Shown here: positions 1 to 6,708 of the stretch, piece by piece
Layout: each line of letters opens with the position of its first letter
Position numbering within the stretch: the first letter of the stretch is position 1
Origin: Acidobacteriota bacterium
GTDB lineage: Bacteria > Acidobacteriota > UBA6911 > JACQSX01
Direction of reading: 5' to 3'
Length of the DNA stretch: 20,858 nt
NCBI GenBank assembly: GCA_016199665.1
Contig: JACQGG010000129.1
Coordinates: 1 to 20,858, forward strand
Position numbers and translations under genes: made by a program
Notes under the pieces: generated by a model
Told to the model about the DNA's origin: nothing
Database searches by the model: none
The model's input: the letters and a program-made list of their open reading frames with translations, nothing else

Positions 1-26
1 AGGTTCGAATCCTCCCGCCCCAGCCA
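1..26 (+). tRNA. tRNA-Gln, 3' end only
   Basis: The window opens inside the T arm: the invariant TTCGAAT loop (4-10) is followed by the 3' half of the T stem, a seven-base acceptor strand CGCCCCA, discriminator G and an encoded CCA (24-26). The acceptor strand implies a 5' end of TGGGGCG, and with discriminator G73 this is the usual form of bacterial tRNA-Gln. The anticodon lies outside the window, so the amino acid is inferred. It sits 45 bases upstream of prs on the same strand, so the two may be cotranscribed. Confidence 0.8.
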
Positions 27-71
27 GAATCTGCATTTCGCGGACGCGGTCGGAATCATAACGAAATCCGG

Positions 72-1010
72 GTGACACGCTTGGAACTAAGAATATTTTC
101 TGGCAGCGCCAACCCATCCCTGGCGGAAGAGATCTGCAGCGTGCTTGGTTGCCCGCTTGGGGAAGCAAGACTGACGCGGTTCAGCGACGGCGAGATCCAC
201 TTCCAAATCCTGGAAAACGTGCGCGGCGCGGATGTCTTCATCATCCAGCCCACTTCCCACCCGGCGAACGAAACACTGGTGGAACTGCTGATCATGATCG
301 ACGCCTTCAAACGGGCTTCCGCCGGCCGAATCACCGCCGTTCTGCCCTACTACGGTTATGCCCGCCAGGATCGCAAGGACAAGCCCCGCGTTCCGATCTC
401 ATCCAAGCTTGTGGCTGATCTGATCGAGGCGGCCGGCGCACACCGGGTGCTCACCGTGGATTTGCACGCTGGGCAGATCCAGGGATTTTTCAATATCCCG
501 GTGGACCATCTTTTTGCCGCTCCCGTAATCCTCGACTACGTCGGCAACCTGGACGTTGACTTTACCGTTGTTTCCCCGGATGCGGGCGGAGTGGAGCGGG
601 CGCGCGCCTTTGCCAAGCGCCTGAAGACCAATCTGGCGATCATCGACAAGCGGCGAAAGGAAGCCAACGTCGCCGAGGTGCTCAATATCATCGGAGAAGT
701 CGACAACAGGAATATTCTGATTGTCGATGACATGGTGGACACTTGCGGCACTCTGATCAAGTCCATTGAGGCGCTTAAGAAGGCGGGAGCCGCCAGGGTG
801 TACGCCACCGCCACGCACGCCGTTCTTTCGGGACCCGCGATCCGGCTGATCCAGGAAAACGACCTGGAGGAGCTGATTGTGACCAACACAATTCGTCAAG
901 ATGGGCATAAGGGTATCTCCAAGATCCGGGTTCTCAGCGTCGCGCCGCTGCTCGGCGAAGCCATCCGGTCTATCCATGAAGAGACATCCGTGAGCAAACT
1001 TTTTATCTGA
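72..1010 (+). CDS. prs: Ribose-phosphate pyrophosphokinase (PRPP synthetase)
   Basis: This cytosolic enzyme makes 5-phosphoribosyl-1-pyrophosphate from ribose-5-phosphate and ATP, for nucleotide, NAD, Trp and His synthesis. At 312 residues it has the length of class I family members. Visible motifs are the flexible-loop segment YYGYARQDRKDK (93-104), the metal-binding region DLHAGQIQGFF (130-140, His132) and the PRPP-binding loop DDMVDTCGT (219-227). The GTG at 72 is chosen because it gives the usual short N-terminus before RIFSGSANP; a TTG at 81 is an alternative, and neither has a clear Shine-Dalgarno. It is first in a + strand run, 14 bases before rplY. Its product is the substrate of HisG, encoded later in this window. 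Confidence 0.97.
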   Translation: MTRLELRIFSGSANPSLAEEICSVLGCPLGEARLTRFSDGEIHFQILENVRGADVFIIQPTSHPANETLVELLIMIDAFKRASAGRITAVLPYYGYARQDRKDKPRVPISSKLVADLIEAAGAHRVLTVDLHAGQIQGFFNIPVDHLFAAPVILDYVGNLDVDFTVVSPDAGGVERARAFAKRLKTNLAIIDKRRKEANVAEVLNIIGEVDNRNILIVDDMVDTCGTLIKSIEALKKAGAARVYATATHAVLSGPAIRLIQENDLEELIVTNTIRQDGHKGISKIRVLSVAPLLGEAIRSIHEETSVSKLFI

Positions 1011-1024
1011 GGAGTTCTGAGATT

Positions 1025-1735
1025 ATGGCAACGCAATTTGAACTGGCCGCCGAGAAACGCAGCCTGCGCGGCAAGAATGAAGCGGGGCGTCTGCGGCGCA
1101 GAGGCATGATGCCCGCCGTGATTTACGGCCAAGGCAAAGAGGCGCAGGGGGTCAGCATTGATCCGAAGAAGATTTCGGAAATCCTGCATTCTGAGAGCGG
1201 CCACAACACGATTTTCAAGGTTATCGTAAGCGACAGCGAACCGCTCAACGTCATGATCAAGAGCTACCAGCTCGATCCCATCCGAGGCAAGCTGCTGCAC
1301 GCCGATCTTCTGACCATCTCCATGGACAAGAAGATGAAATTCATGGTTCCCATCGAAGTGACCGGCGAGTCGATCGGTGTGAAGGCTTCCGGCGGAATCA
1401 TGGATATTATCCGGCGTGAAATCGCCGTAGAGTGCCTGCCCGCAAACGTTCCGGATCACATAATGATCGCGGTGCAGCATCTGGACATCAACGACCAGAT
1501 TCGTGTCGGTGACATTGAATACGACAAGGCCAAGTTCCAGATTCTGGAAGAGGCAAATCAGACGGTCCTGACCGTGTTGCCGCCGCGCGCCGAAGAGGTC
1601 GTGGCGCCCGTGGTCACCGAAGAAGTGGCGGCAGCGGAGCCTGAAGTCATCAAGAAGGGCAAGGCGGAAGAGCCGGGCGAAGGCGAAGAGAAGGAAACAG
1701 AGAAGCCCAAGGAAAGAGAAAGGGAAAAGAAATAG
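1025..1735 (+). CDS. rplY: 50S ribosomal protein L25, long CTC/TL5 form
   Basis: This protein binds 5S rRNA in the large ribosomal subunit. The 236-residue chain is the long, general-stress CTC type: an N-terminal L25 beta-barrel domain (about 1-95, with the typical RRRGMMPAVIYG segment), a TL5-like C-terminal domain (about 96-190), and a charged tail (about 195-236) made mostly of Glu, Lys and Pro. The tail is low complexity and probably disordered. The ATG at 1025 follows a GGAG at 1011-1014. The gene lies 14 bases after prs and 34 before pth, the usual prs-ctc-pth neighbourhood seen in many bacteria, which suggests cotranscription. Confidence 0.95.
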   Translation: MATQFELAAEKRSLRGKNEAGRLRRRGMMPAVIYGQGKEAQGVSIDPKKISEILHSESGHNTIFKVIVSDSEPLNVMIKSYQLDPIRGKLLHADLLTISMDKKMKFMVPIEVTGESIGVKASGGIMDIIRREIAVECLPANVPDHIMIAVQHLDINDQIRVGDIEYDKAKFQILEEANQTVLTVLPPRAEEVVAPVVTEEVAAAEPEVIKKGKAEEPGEGEEKETEKPKEREREKK

Positions 1736-1769
1736 ACACCACCCAGTTGATTATCTTTGCCCGTGACCC

Positions 1770-2345
1770 TTGAAGGCCATCATAGGATTGGGAAACCCGG
1801 AGCAGCAATACGCCGCCAATCGCCATAACATCGGCTTTTTGATCGCGGATCGGATCGCCGCTGCCGCCGGCGCCAAGATCAGGGCGGCGTGGCAGCACTC
1901 ACGCTACTGCCGGCTCCAGCTTTGGGGTTGGGATACGCTGCTGATTAAGCCCCAGACCTTCATGAACAGAAGCGGCCTCGCCGTGCGTGAAGCCTTGGAA
2001 CGGTGGCAGATCCAGCCGGCGGACCTGCTGGTCGTCTACGATGATTTTGCCCTTCCCCTGGGTAAAATCCGCTTGCGCCCCGGCGGAAGCGCCGCCGGAC
2101 ATAACGGCATGACGTCCGTCATTGCCGAGCTTGGAACGGAGCAGGTCCCGCGCTTGCGGTTTGGCATTGGAGGACCCGTTTCCGGTCAGGCAGCCCGCTT
2201 CGTCTTGTCAGACTTTTCACCGGCTGAACTCCCCGCGGTTGAGCGGGGAGTCGACCGGGCGATCGACGCGATTCGCTGCCTCTGGGACAACGGGATGGCG
2301 CAGGCCATGTCTTTGTTCAACCGGGATGCCGAAAGCCTCGCCTGA
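1770..2345 (+). CDS. pth: Peptidyl-tRNA hydrolase
   Basis: The enzyme cleaves the ester bond of peptidyl-tRNAs that drop off the ribosome, recycling tRNA. The 191-residue length matches the family. Residues matching the E. coli active site can be seen: Asn9 in GLGNP, His19 in NRHNIGF, Asn66 in TFMNRSG, Asp91 in VYDDFALP and Asn112 in AAGHNGM. The TTG start at 1770 is chosen because it gives MKAIIGLGNP, the normal family N-terminus; no ATG or GTG lies nearby in frame and no strong Shine-Dalgarno is visible, so translation may be weak or coupled to rplY. Eight bases separate it from the downstream permease. Confidence 0.96.
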   Translation: MKAIIGLGNPEQQYAANRHNIGFLIADRIAAAAGAKIRAAWQHSRYCRLQLWGWDTLLIKPQTFMNRSGLAVREALERWQIQPADLLVVYDDFALPLGKIRLRPGGSAAGHNGMTSVIAELGTEQVPRLRFGIGGPVSGQAARFVLSDFSPAELPAVERGVDRAIDAIRCLWDNGMAQAMSLFNRDAESLA

Positions 2346-2353
2346 GGAAATCT

Positions 2354-3664
2354 GTGCAGACAGGAGCGCATTTTCATTTCCCTTTAATGACATTCGCACC
2401 GGCTGTCGCCGACGGGCCTCCGCCCGGAATGGGGGAATCCCCGCCGCTGTTATGGGCCCTTCCATTTTTGCTGATGATTTCCGCCATGGCGGTTCTTCCC
2501 CAGGTGTTCCCTCGATGGTGGGAAAGGAACTTGAACAAGTTTTTGATCTCGTTGATCCTGGCGACGCCGGTCTCCATCTATACCCTTGGGAAGGACCCCT
2601 ACGTGCTCCGGGAGACCTCCGCAGAATTCCTCTCCTTTATTGTTCTTCTGGCGTCTCTCTATGTCGTCACCGGCGGGATTCTGCTGACTGGCGATTTGAG
2701 GGCGACGCCGCAGACCAACGCGGCATTTCTGGCCGGGGGCGCGTTGCTCGCCTCGCTGATTGGAACCACCGGGGCCTCGCTCCTGATGCTGCGGCCGCTG
2801 CTTCAGACCAATCAGGAGCGTGTGCACCGCTCCCACACGGTCATTTTCTTTATTTTCATTGTCTCTAATATCGGCGGCTGTTTAACCCCGCTGGGCGATC
2901 CTCCGCTCTTTCTGGGATACCTTGAAGGAGTTCCCTTCCCCTGGACTCTCCGGCTGTTTCCCGAGTGGCTGTCGGTTCTGGGCGTCCTCCTGGCTGTTTA
3001 TTTTGCCTGGGACACGATCCTGTTCCGCCGGGAACCGATTGCGGCGCTGGAGCGAGACAAACTGCTGGTAGAACCTTTGCGGCTGGCGGGAGGCTACAAT
3101 TTCCTGCTTCTGTTGGCGATTCTCCTGTCTGTGGCGTTTCTCAGGGCCCCGGCCCGCGAGGCGGTCTTGCTGACCGCTGTAGCTCTTTGTCTGCGGTTGA
3201 CCCCGGCAGCGATCCGCAGGGCCAACAGGTTTACTTACCACCCCATCATCGAGGTCGCCGTTCTCTTCCTCGGGATTTTTCTGACCATGGGCCCCGCCCT
3301 CGACATTCTTCGCCATCACGCGCATGATCTGGGCGTTCACCAGCCATGGCAGTTTTTTTGGGCGACCGGGGGACTTTCGTCCTTTTTGGATAACGCCCCC
3401 ACCTACCTGGTTTTCCTCAATTTGGCGCGCGGCCTCTCCCTTCCCAACGAGGTGGCGGGCATGTCCGATGCGGTGCTGCGGGCCATCAGCTTGGGCGCCG
3501 TGTTCATGGGGGCCAACACCTACATCGGTAACGCTCCCAACCTGATGGTGCGGTCGGTGGCTGAAGAAGGCGGGGTCAAGATGCCGAGTTTCTTCGGCTA
3601 CATGGGATACAGCCTGCCGGTCCTCATCCCCACATTTGTCGGCGTAACGCTGCTGTTCCTCTAG
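2354..3664 (+). CDS. Ion-transporter-superfamily permease (CitMHS/NhaD-like, putative sodium:proton antiporter)
   Basis: A 436-residue, very hydrophobic inner-membrane protein with roughly 11-12 predicted membrane spans. Two internal-repeat signatures of the ion transporter (ArsB/NhaD/CitMHS) superfamily are visible: GGCLTPLGDPPLF in the first half, and FLDNAPTYL then TYIGNAPNLMV in the second half. These re-entrant, Asp/Asn-bearing segments line the substrate site in this superfamily. The substrate cannot be read from sequence; Na+/H+ exchange or citrate-like anions are the usual annotations. The GTG at 2354 is favoured because AGGAAA (2345-2350) precedes it and it is 8 bases after the pth stop; an in-frame ATG at 2387 is the alternative. 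Confidence 0.85.
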   Translation: MQTGAHFHFPLMTFAPAVADGPPPGMGESPPLLWALPFLLMISAMAVLPQVFPRWWERNLNKFLISLILATPVSIYTLGKDPYVLRETSAEFLSFIVLLASLYVVTGGILLTGDLRATPQTNAAFLAGGALLASLIGTTGASLLMLRPLLQTNQERVHRSHTVIFFIFIVSNIGGCLTPLGDPPLFLGYLEGVPFPWTLRLFPEWLSVLGVLLAVYFAWDTILFRREPIAALERDKLLVEPLRLAGGYNFLLLLAILLSVAFLRAPAREAVLLTAVALCLRLTPAAIRRANRFTYHPIIEVAVLFLGIFLTMGPALDILRHHAHDLGVHQPWQFFWATGGLSSFLDNAPTYLVFLNLARGLSLPNEVAGMSDAVLRAISLGAVFMGANTYIGNAPNLMVRSVAEEGGVKMPSFFGYMGYSLPVLIPTFVGVTLLFL

Positions 3665-3694
3665 GAGGGCCGGAGCAGGGCTCTTTGGGCTGAG

Positions 3695-3721
3695 AAGGCT
3701 CTCGGGCCCCCGGGGGGCTTT
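3695..3721 (+). terminator. GC-rich palindrome, possible terminator
   Basis: Downstream of the permease stop there is a CCCCCGGGGG palindrome (3707-3716) inside a longer GC-rich segment ending in CTTTAA. A small GAGA/TCTC stem overlaps its left side. There is no long T tract, so intrinsic termination is uncertain. It sits just before the rpsF promoter, a sensible place for a transcription boundary. Confidence 0.25.
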
Positions 3722-3761
3722 AAGTCAAATTGAAAAATTGATCGGCGATCCTGCAGGAGTT

Positions 3762-3770
3762 TGGTATAGT
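3762..3770 (+). promoter_or_regulatory. Extended -10 promoter for rpsF operon
   Basis: TGGTATAGT (3762-3770) matches the extended -10 form TGnTATAAT at all but one base. The best upstream hexamer, TTGATC at 3738-3743, is 21 bases away, too far for a normal -35, so the extended -10 probably compensates. The expected start near 3777 would give a leader of about 26 bases before the rpsF ATG, with AAGGAC (3788-3793) as the ribosome binding site. Confidence 0.55.
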
Positions 3771-3802
3771 TGCTGTTTTTCGCAATTAAGGACACTTTCG
3801 CT

Positions 3803-4207
3803 ATGCGGACCTATGAAGTGGTTTTTTTGACGGCACCCACGTTGAGTGACGACGACCTGAACGCGCTGGTGGAGCAATTGAAGAAGAGCGTCGAGTCGAA
3901 GAAAGGCAAGATTGTCAAGACGGACTCGTGGGGAAAGCGGGCTTTGGCGTATCCCATCAAGAAGTACAAGGAAGGGTGCTACACAACTTTCACCGTTGAA
4001 GACAATGGCGAGGCCATCGCGGAAGTGGAGCGGCGCTTTCGCGTGACTGACTCGGTAATCCGCTTTTTGTCGGTGCGGGTGGATGATGACCTGAAGCGCC
4101 AACAGAAGATCAAGACCCGGCGCGATACAAAAAAAGCGCGGCGCGGAAAATCCAGAAGCGGCGCCAGACCGGCGGCGCAGGACCTGGAAGGCGTGCCGGT
4201 GGAGTAA
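3803..4207 (+). CDS. rpsF: 30S ribosomal protein S6
   Basis: S6 binds 16S rRNA with S18 in the platform of the small subunit. The core (about 1-97) has the standard MRTYEVVFLTAPTLSDDDL beginning, the KRALAYPIKK segment and the VIRFLSVRVDD end; residues 98-134 form a basic tail rich in Lys, Arg and Ala. The ATG at 3803 is preferred over an in-frame TTG at 3770 because it gives the normal family N-terminus, has AAGGAC just upstream, and the TTG lies within the -10 promoter region. It heads the classic rpsF-rpsR-rplI cluster and is 3 bases from rpsR. ssb, often between S6 and S18 genes, is absent here. Confidence 0.96.
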   Translation: MRTYEVVFLTAPTLSDDDLNALVEQLKKSVESKKGKIVKTDSWGKRALAYPIKKYKEGCYTTFTVEDNGEAIAEVERRFRVTDSVIRFLSVRVDDDLKRQQKIKTRRDTKKARRGKSRSGARPAAQDLEGVPVE

Positions 4208-4210
4208 CCC

Positions 4211-4489
4211 ATGGCATTTCGCAAGAGTCGCATGCAGCAGTCCGGGGACGCCAAGACGGCTAACCCGAAGCGTTTCATGGTGCGGCGCAAGCGTTTCTGC
4301 AAGTTTTGCGCGGACAAGATTGACTATATCGACTACAAGGATCAGCGTCTGCTGGGCCCTTTCATTCCGGAGCGGGGCAAGATCCTCCCGCGCCGCATTT
4401 CAGGAGTTTGCGCGGTGCACCAGCGAAAATTGAGCGAAGCCATCAAGCGAGCGCGACACCTGGCGCTGATTCCGTTCACCGCCGACTGA
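4211..4489 (+). CDS. rpsR: 30S ribosomal protein S18
   Basis: S18 pairs with S6 on the small-subunit platform. The 92-residue sequence holds the family core: FCKFCADKIDYIDYKD, then LLGPFIPERGKILPRRISG and a basic helical C-terminus (KLSEAIKRARHLALIPF). The Cys pair CKFC (about residues 28-31) plus a Cys in SGVCAVHQ gives a zinc-ribbon-like, Cys-containing (C+) form. The ATG at 4211 lies 3 bases after the rpsF stop; a GGTGGAG at the end of rpsF (4198-4204) serves as ribosome binding site, so translation is probably coupled to rpsF. Confidence 0.97.
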   Translation: MAFRKSRMQQSGDAKTANPKRFMVRRKRFCKFCADKIDYIDYKDQRLLGPFIPERGKILPRRISGVCAVHQRKLSEAIKRARHLALIPFTAD

Positions 4490-4525
4490 CGGCGGTTCGA
4501 ACTGTCCGGCGGTGAGGAGTTTTGC

Positions 4526-5155
4526 ATGGAAGTTATCCTGCGAGAGGATATCGACAATCTGGGCAAGAGGGGCGACGTAGTCGACGTCGCCGGCGGCTAT
4601 GCCCGCAACTACCTGCTGCGCCGCAGGCTCGCGATGCCGGCCACTCAAGGAAATCTCAAGACCTTCGAGCTGCAGAAGGAAGCGCTCGCGCTGCGCGAGC
4701 AAAAAAATAAGGGGGATGCCGAGGTCGTAGCCGTGGAACTGGAAAAGTGGGAAGGCGTGATCAGTCGCAAAGCCGGGGAAAGCGGCGCCCTGTTCGGCTC
4801 GGTCACTTCGGCCAATATCGCTGCACTGTTTACCGCCAAGGGCATCGTGATAGACAGGCGCAAGCTTCAATTGCGAGAGCCGCTCAAGGCACTGGGGCAC
4901 TACCGGATTCCCATCCGATTGCACCGTGAGGTGACCGTTGAGTTCCCCTTGCGGGTGGTGGGTGAGACCCAGCGCGAGAATGAGGGGCTCCGCGAGCGCC
5001 CGGTGGAGTCTCCGGTGGAAGCCCCGGTCAACACCCAGGCGGAACTTCCGCCTGAAACGGCGGCAGAGGACCCGCCCCGGCCGGAGATCGCGGCCCAGAA
5101 ACCGCCCCGCAAGAAGAAAGAGAGAAAAGCAGAAGGCGACAGTGCTGACGACTGA
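4526..5155 (+). CDS. rplI: 50S ribosomal protein L9 with long C-terminal tail
   Basis: L9 binds 23S rRNA through its N-terminal domain and spans the subunit exterior through a long helix. The N-domain (1-50) shows MEVILREDIDNLGKRGDVVD and the GGYARNYLLRRRLA signature; a Lys/Glu-rich connecting helix follows (about 45-75), then the C-domain to about residue 148. Most L9 proteins end there; this one continues for some 60 residues of Pro, Glu, Ala and Arg, probably disordered. The start has a good GAGGAG about 8 bases upstream. The last codons and stop lie in CTGACGA-CTGACAA (5145-5158), two units of the heptamer that forms an array 120 bases downstream. Confidence 0.96.
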   Translation: MEVILREDIDNLGKRGDVVDVAGGYARNYLLRRRLAMPATQGNLKTFELQKEALALREQKNKGDAEVVAVELEKWEGVISRKAGESGALFGSVTSANIAALFTAKGIVIDRRKLQLREPLKALGHYRIPIRLHREVTVEFPLRVVGETQRENEGLRERPVESPVEAPVNTQAELPPETAAEDPPRPEIAAQKPPRKKKERKAEGDSADD

Positions 5156-5227
5156 CAACTGGTAATTGCCTCCCGCGAGCCGCACCCTTTCATTCTCAAT
5201 AACCCCGGAATTCTTTGGTTTTCAAAG

Positions 5228-5250
5228 GGCGGTTGTACCTGAGAACCGCC
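5228..5250 (+). terminator. 7-bp hairpin after rplI, possible terminator
   Basis: GGCGGTT (5228-5234) and AACCGCC (5244-5250) form a perfect 7-bp stem with a 9-base loop, 73 bases after the rplI stop. No T tract follows, so it may be a Rho-assisted or bidirectional terminator between convergent rplI and lpxC, or just an RNA-stabilising hairpin. Confidence 0.35.
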
Positions 5251-5267
5251 GCGGATGAACGCGAATT
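5251..5267. repeat. Short repeat of the GCGAATGAACGCGAAT family, single copy
   Basis: GCGGATGAACGCGAAT (5251-5266) is nearly identical to the core of the inverted repeat arms at 10448-10477 and 10599-10628. Here it stands alone, in the spacer between convergent rplI and lpxC, just before the heptamer array. Confidence 0.6.
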
Positions 5268-5279
5268 TGTATGACACAA

Positions 5280-5335
5280 CTGATAGCTGACGGCTGATAG
5301 CTGACGGCTGACAGCTGACGGCTGACAGTTGTCAG
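5280..5335 (+). repeat. CTGAYRG heptanucleotide array with inverted last unit
   Basis: Eight consecutive 7-base units run without gaps: CTGATAG, CTGACGG, CTGATAG, CTGACGG, CTGACAG, CTGACGG, CTGACAG, and finally TTGTCAG, which is an inverted unit. The last two units form a short CTGACA/TGTCAG hairpin. Two further units (CTGACGA, CTGACAA at 5145-5158) overlap the rplI stop. There are no spacers and no coding potential. A related, longer array lies at 13672-13759. Confidence 0.9.
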
Positions 5336-5382
5336 GGCTCCGTTGTCGCGGTGGCGCCCAGGCCGAGCCGGAGCGCCTGTTT

Positions 5383-6240
5383 CTATCTGGCGGGCTGCAG
5401 TGTTGTCATCCGGTAGGCGTCGGTTCGTTCCAGCAGCTTTCCCACAAAAGTGGCGTGGGCGGCGTGGCCGGCCCGGTACGCCTTCAGGTGTCCAAGCAGC
5501 GGCTTTCCCAACAAGGCGACATCGCCGATCAAGTCCAGGACCTTGTGACGTACAAACTCGTCAGGCCGGCGCAGGGTTCCGTTCATGATGCCATTCTCGG
5601 ACAGGACGATCGCGTTGTCATAGGACCCCCCCCGGATGAGGTTGTTCTTCAGAAGCGTCTCCACCTCGCGATAAAAGCCGAATGTGCGCGCAAAACAAAC
5701 TTCGCGCCGGTAGCCTTCCGGGTCAAGCATAAAGTCCAGCGTTTGCACGCCGATGAGAGGATGGGGAAAATCGATCAGGCAGCTGACCCGGAATCCGTCG
5801 TGCGGCTCGACGGAAACAGACTTGCCTTGCTCGCTCCAACTGAAAGGACGGGTAACCTGCAGGTACTCCCTTGGACAGTTCTGATCCACCAGGCCTGTTC
5901 GCAATATCGCTTCAACGTAAGGTTCCGAGCTGCCATCGAGAATCGGGACTTCCAGAGAATCGACATCGATGTAAAGGTTGTCGATTCCCAATCCGTAGAT
6001 CGCCGACATCAGGTGTTCCACGGTTGAGATCATCACGCCGCGCTTCATGAGCGTCGTGGCAAAATTCACTTTGGCGACATTGCGCCGCAGCGCTTCGATC
6101 TCAAAGTCGTTCAAATCAGGCCGGCGAAAAACGATTCCGGCGCCGGGCGGCGCGGGGACCAGACGCAACGTAACCTTGAACCCGGAATGAAGCCCTACCC
6201 CTCGAAACTGCAATTCTCCCGCTAGCGTCGTCTGGTTCAT
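5383..6240 (-). CDS. lpxC: UDP-3-O-acyl-N-acetylglucosamine deacetylase
   Basis: LpxC is the zinc deacetylase that commits UDP-acyl-GlcNAc to lipid A, so the organism should make LPS. The 285-residue length is slightly under that of E. coli. Catalytic residues are readable: Glu75-His76 in STVEHLMSA, His232 and Asp236 in DEFVRHKVLDLIGD (zinc ligands with His76), and His259 in AGHAAHATF as the general acid/base. The ATG at 6240 starts MNQTTLAGELQFRGVGLHSG, the normal family N-terminus. The gene is alone on the minus strand here, convergent with rplI and divergent from the glycosyltransferase. A tract of eight Gs in the coding strand (5626-5633 as C8 on +) encodes part of IRGGSYDN. Confidence 0.96.
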   Translation of the reverse strand: MNQTTLAGELQFRGVGLHSGFKVTLRLVPAPPGAGIVFRRPDLNDFEIEALRRNVAKVNFATTLMKRGVMISTVEHLMSAIYGLGIDNLYIDVDSLEVPILDGSSEPYVEAILRTGLVDQNCPREYLQVTRPFSWSEQGKSVSVEPHDGFRVSCLIDFPHPLIGVQTLDFMLDPEGYRREVCFARTFGFYREVETLLKNNLIRGGSYDNAIVLSENGIMNGTLRRPDEFVRHKVLDLIGDVALLGKPLLGHLKAYRAGHAAHATFVGKLLERTDAYRMTTLQPAR

Positions 6241-6273
6241 TGAAGGCTCACACGCAATTAGCTGGCCAGGGCG

Positions 6274-6304
6274 ATGATATCTCCCTAAGTCATTGTTCTA
6301 TCAA
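6274..6304 (-). promoter_or_regulatory. Possible sigma70 promoter for lpxC
   Basis: On the minus strand TTGATA (6299-6304) and TATCAT (6274-6279) each match consensus at five of six bases, with a 19-base spacer, slightly long. It lies 34 bases upstream of the lpxC ATG. Confidence 0.35.
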
Positions 6305-6480
6305 ATCTTGGGATGAGTCGTCCCAAGCGGGCGTCAGCCGGCTGACTGTTGTAAATTTGCCACAGATTTGGCTGCTGTGGGTCCGCAGAGGGCACAGCGG
6401 TGATTCAAAGTCTTGAACTCGCACCTGCCCGGCCCTGACCGGCCGCTGGACAAAATTCAGGTCCGGAGCGACATCTTGGT
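6305..6480. other. Divergent spacer with several small inverted repeats
   Basis: No convincing gene was found in this part of the 468-base lpxC/glycosyltransferase spacer. It holds CTTGGGA/TCCCAAG (6307-6313 with 6321-6327, 7-base loop), a perfect 14-bp palindrome GTCAGCCGGCTGAC (6333-6346), and CCACAG/CTGTGG (6360-6365 with 6375-6380). This density of stems could mark protein-binding sites or a structured transcript; no known RNA family was recognised. Confidence 0.45.
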
Positions 6481-6520
6481 GCCGCTGATTCAGCGAAACT
6501 TGCTGAAGGTCCAACATTTA

Positions 6521-6548
6521 TTGACAGCACCGGGTGATCCTGTATAAT
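6521..6548 (+). promoter_or_regulatory. Near-consensus sigma70 promoter for the glycosyltransferase
   Basis: TTGACA (6521-6526) and TATAAT (6543-6548) are both perfect consensus hexamers with a 16-base spacer. This is the strongest promoter in the window. Transcription should start near 6555, leaving a leader of about 155 bases before the ATG at 6709. Confidence 0.8.
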
Positions 6549-6554
6549 TACGCC

Positions 6555-6708
6555 TCGTGAACGAACCGGACTTTTGTGGAAACTCTTCTTGTCTGTGTTG
6601 TTCCGCTCCACGATTCTTATCCCAACAGCCAGGCCCGTCGCGGAGTTTCGCTCTTCCGCCCGTGGGTCTGCCCTAGATGACTTCTAGAGAAACGCCGGTG
6701 CTAAGACG
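6555..6708 (+). promoter_or_regulatory. Long 5' leader of the glycosyltransferase gene
   Basis: About 155 untranslated bases separate the predicted transcription start from the ATG. Small stems are possible (CTAGA/TCTAG at about 6673-6687; GTGGA/TCCAC around 6575-6614), but no known riboswitch was recognised and no strong Shine-Dalgarno precedes the ATG (the nearest purine-rich piece is AAGACG). The leader may hold post-transcriptional control or may be plain sequence. Confidence 0.35.

Noticed and set aside
2122..2868. 248-codon frame across pth and the permease
   Set aside because: Overlaps two well-supported genes in another frame; Arg/Ser/Pro-rich composition of an out-of-frame reading.
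3770..3802. TTG start for rpsF
   Set aside because: It overlaps the -10 promoter box and adds residues absent from S6; ATG at 3803 has a Shine-Dalgarno.
5280..5335. Tandem repeats read as a CRISPR array
   Set aside because: Units are 7 bases with no spacers, and no cas gene is present.
5329..6027. 232-codon open frame opposite lpxC
   Set aside because: Mirror frame of a clear lpxC; no family features and no ribosome binding site.
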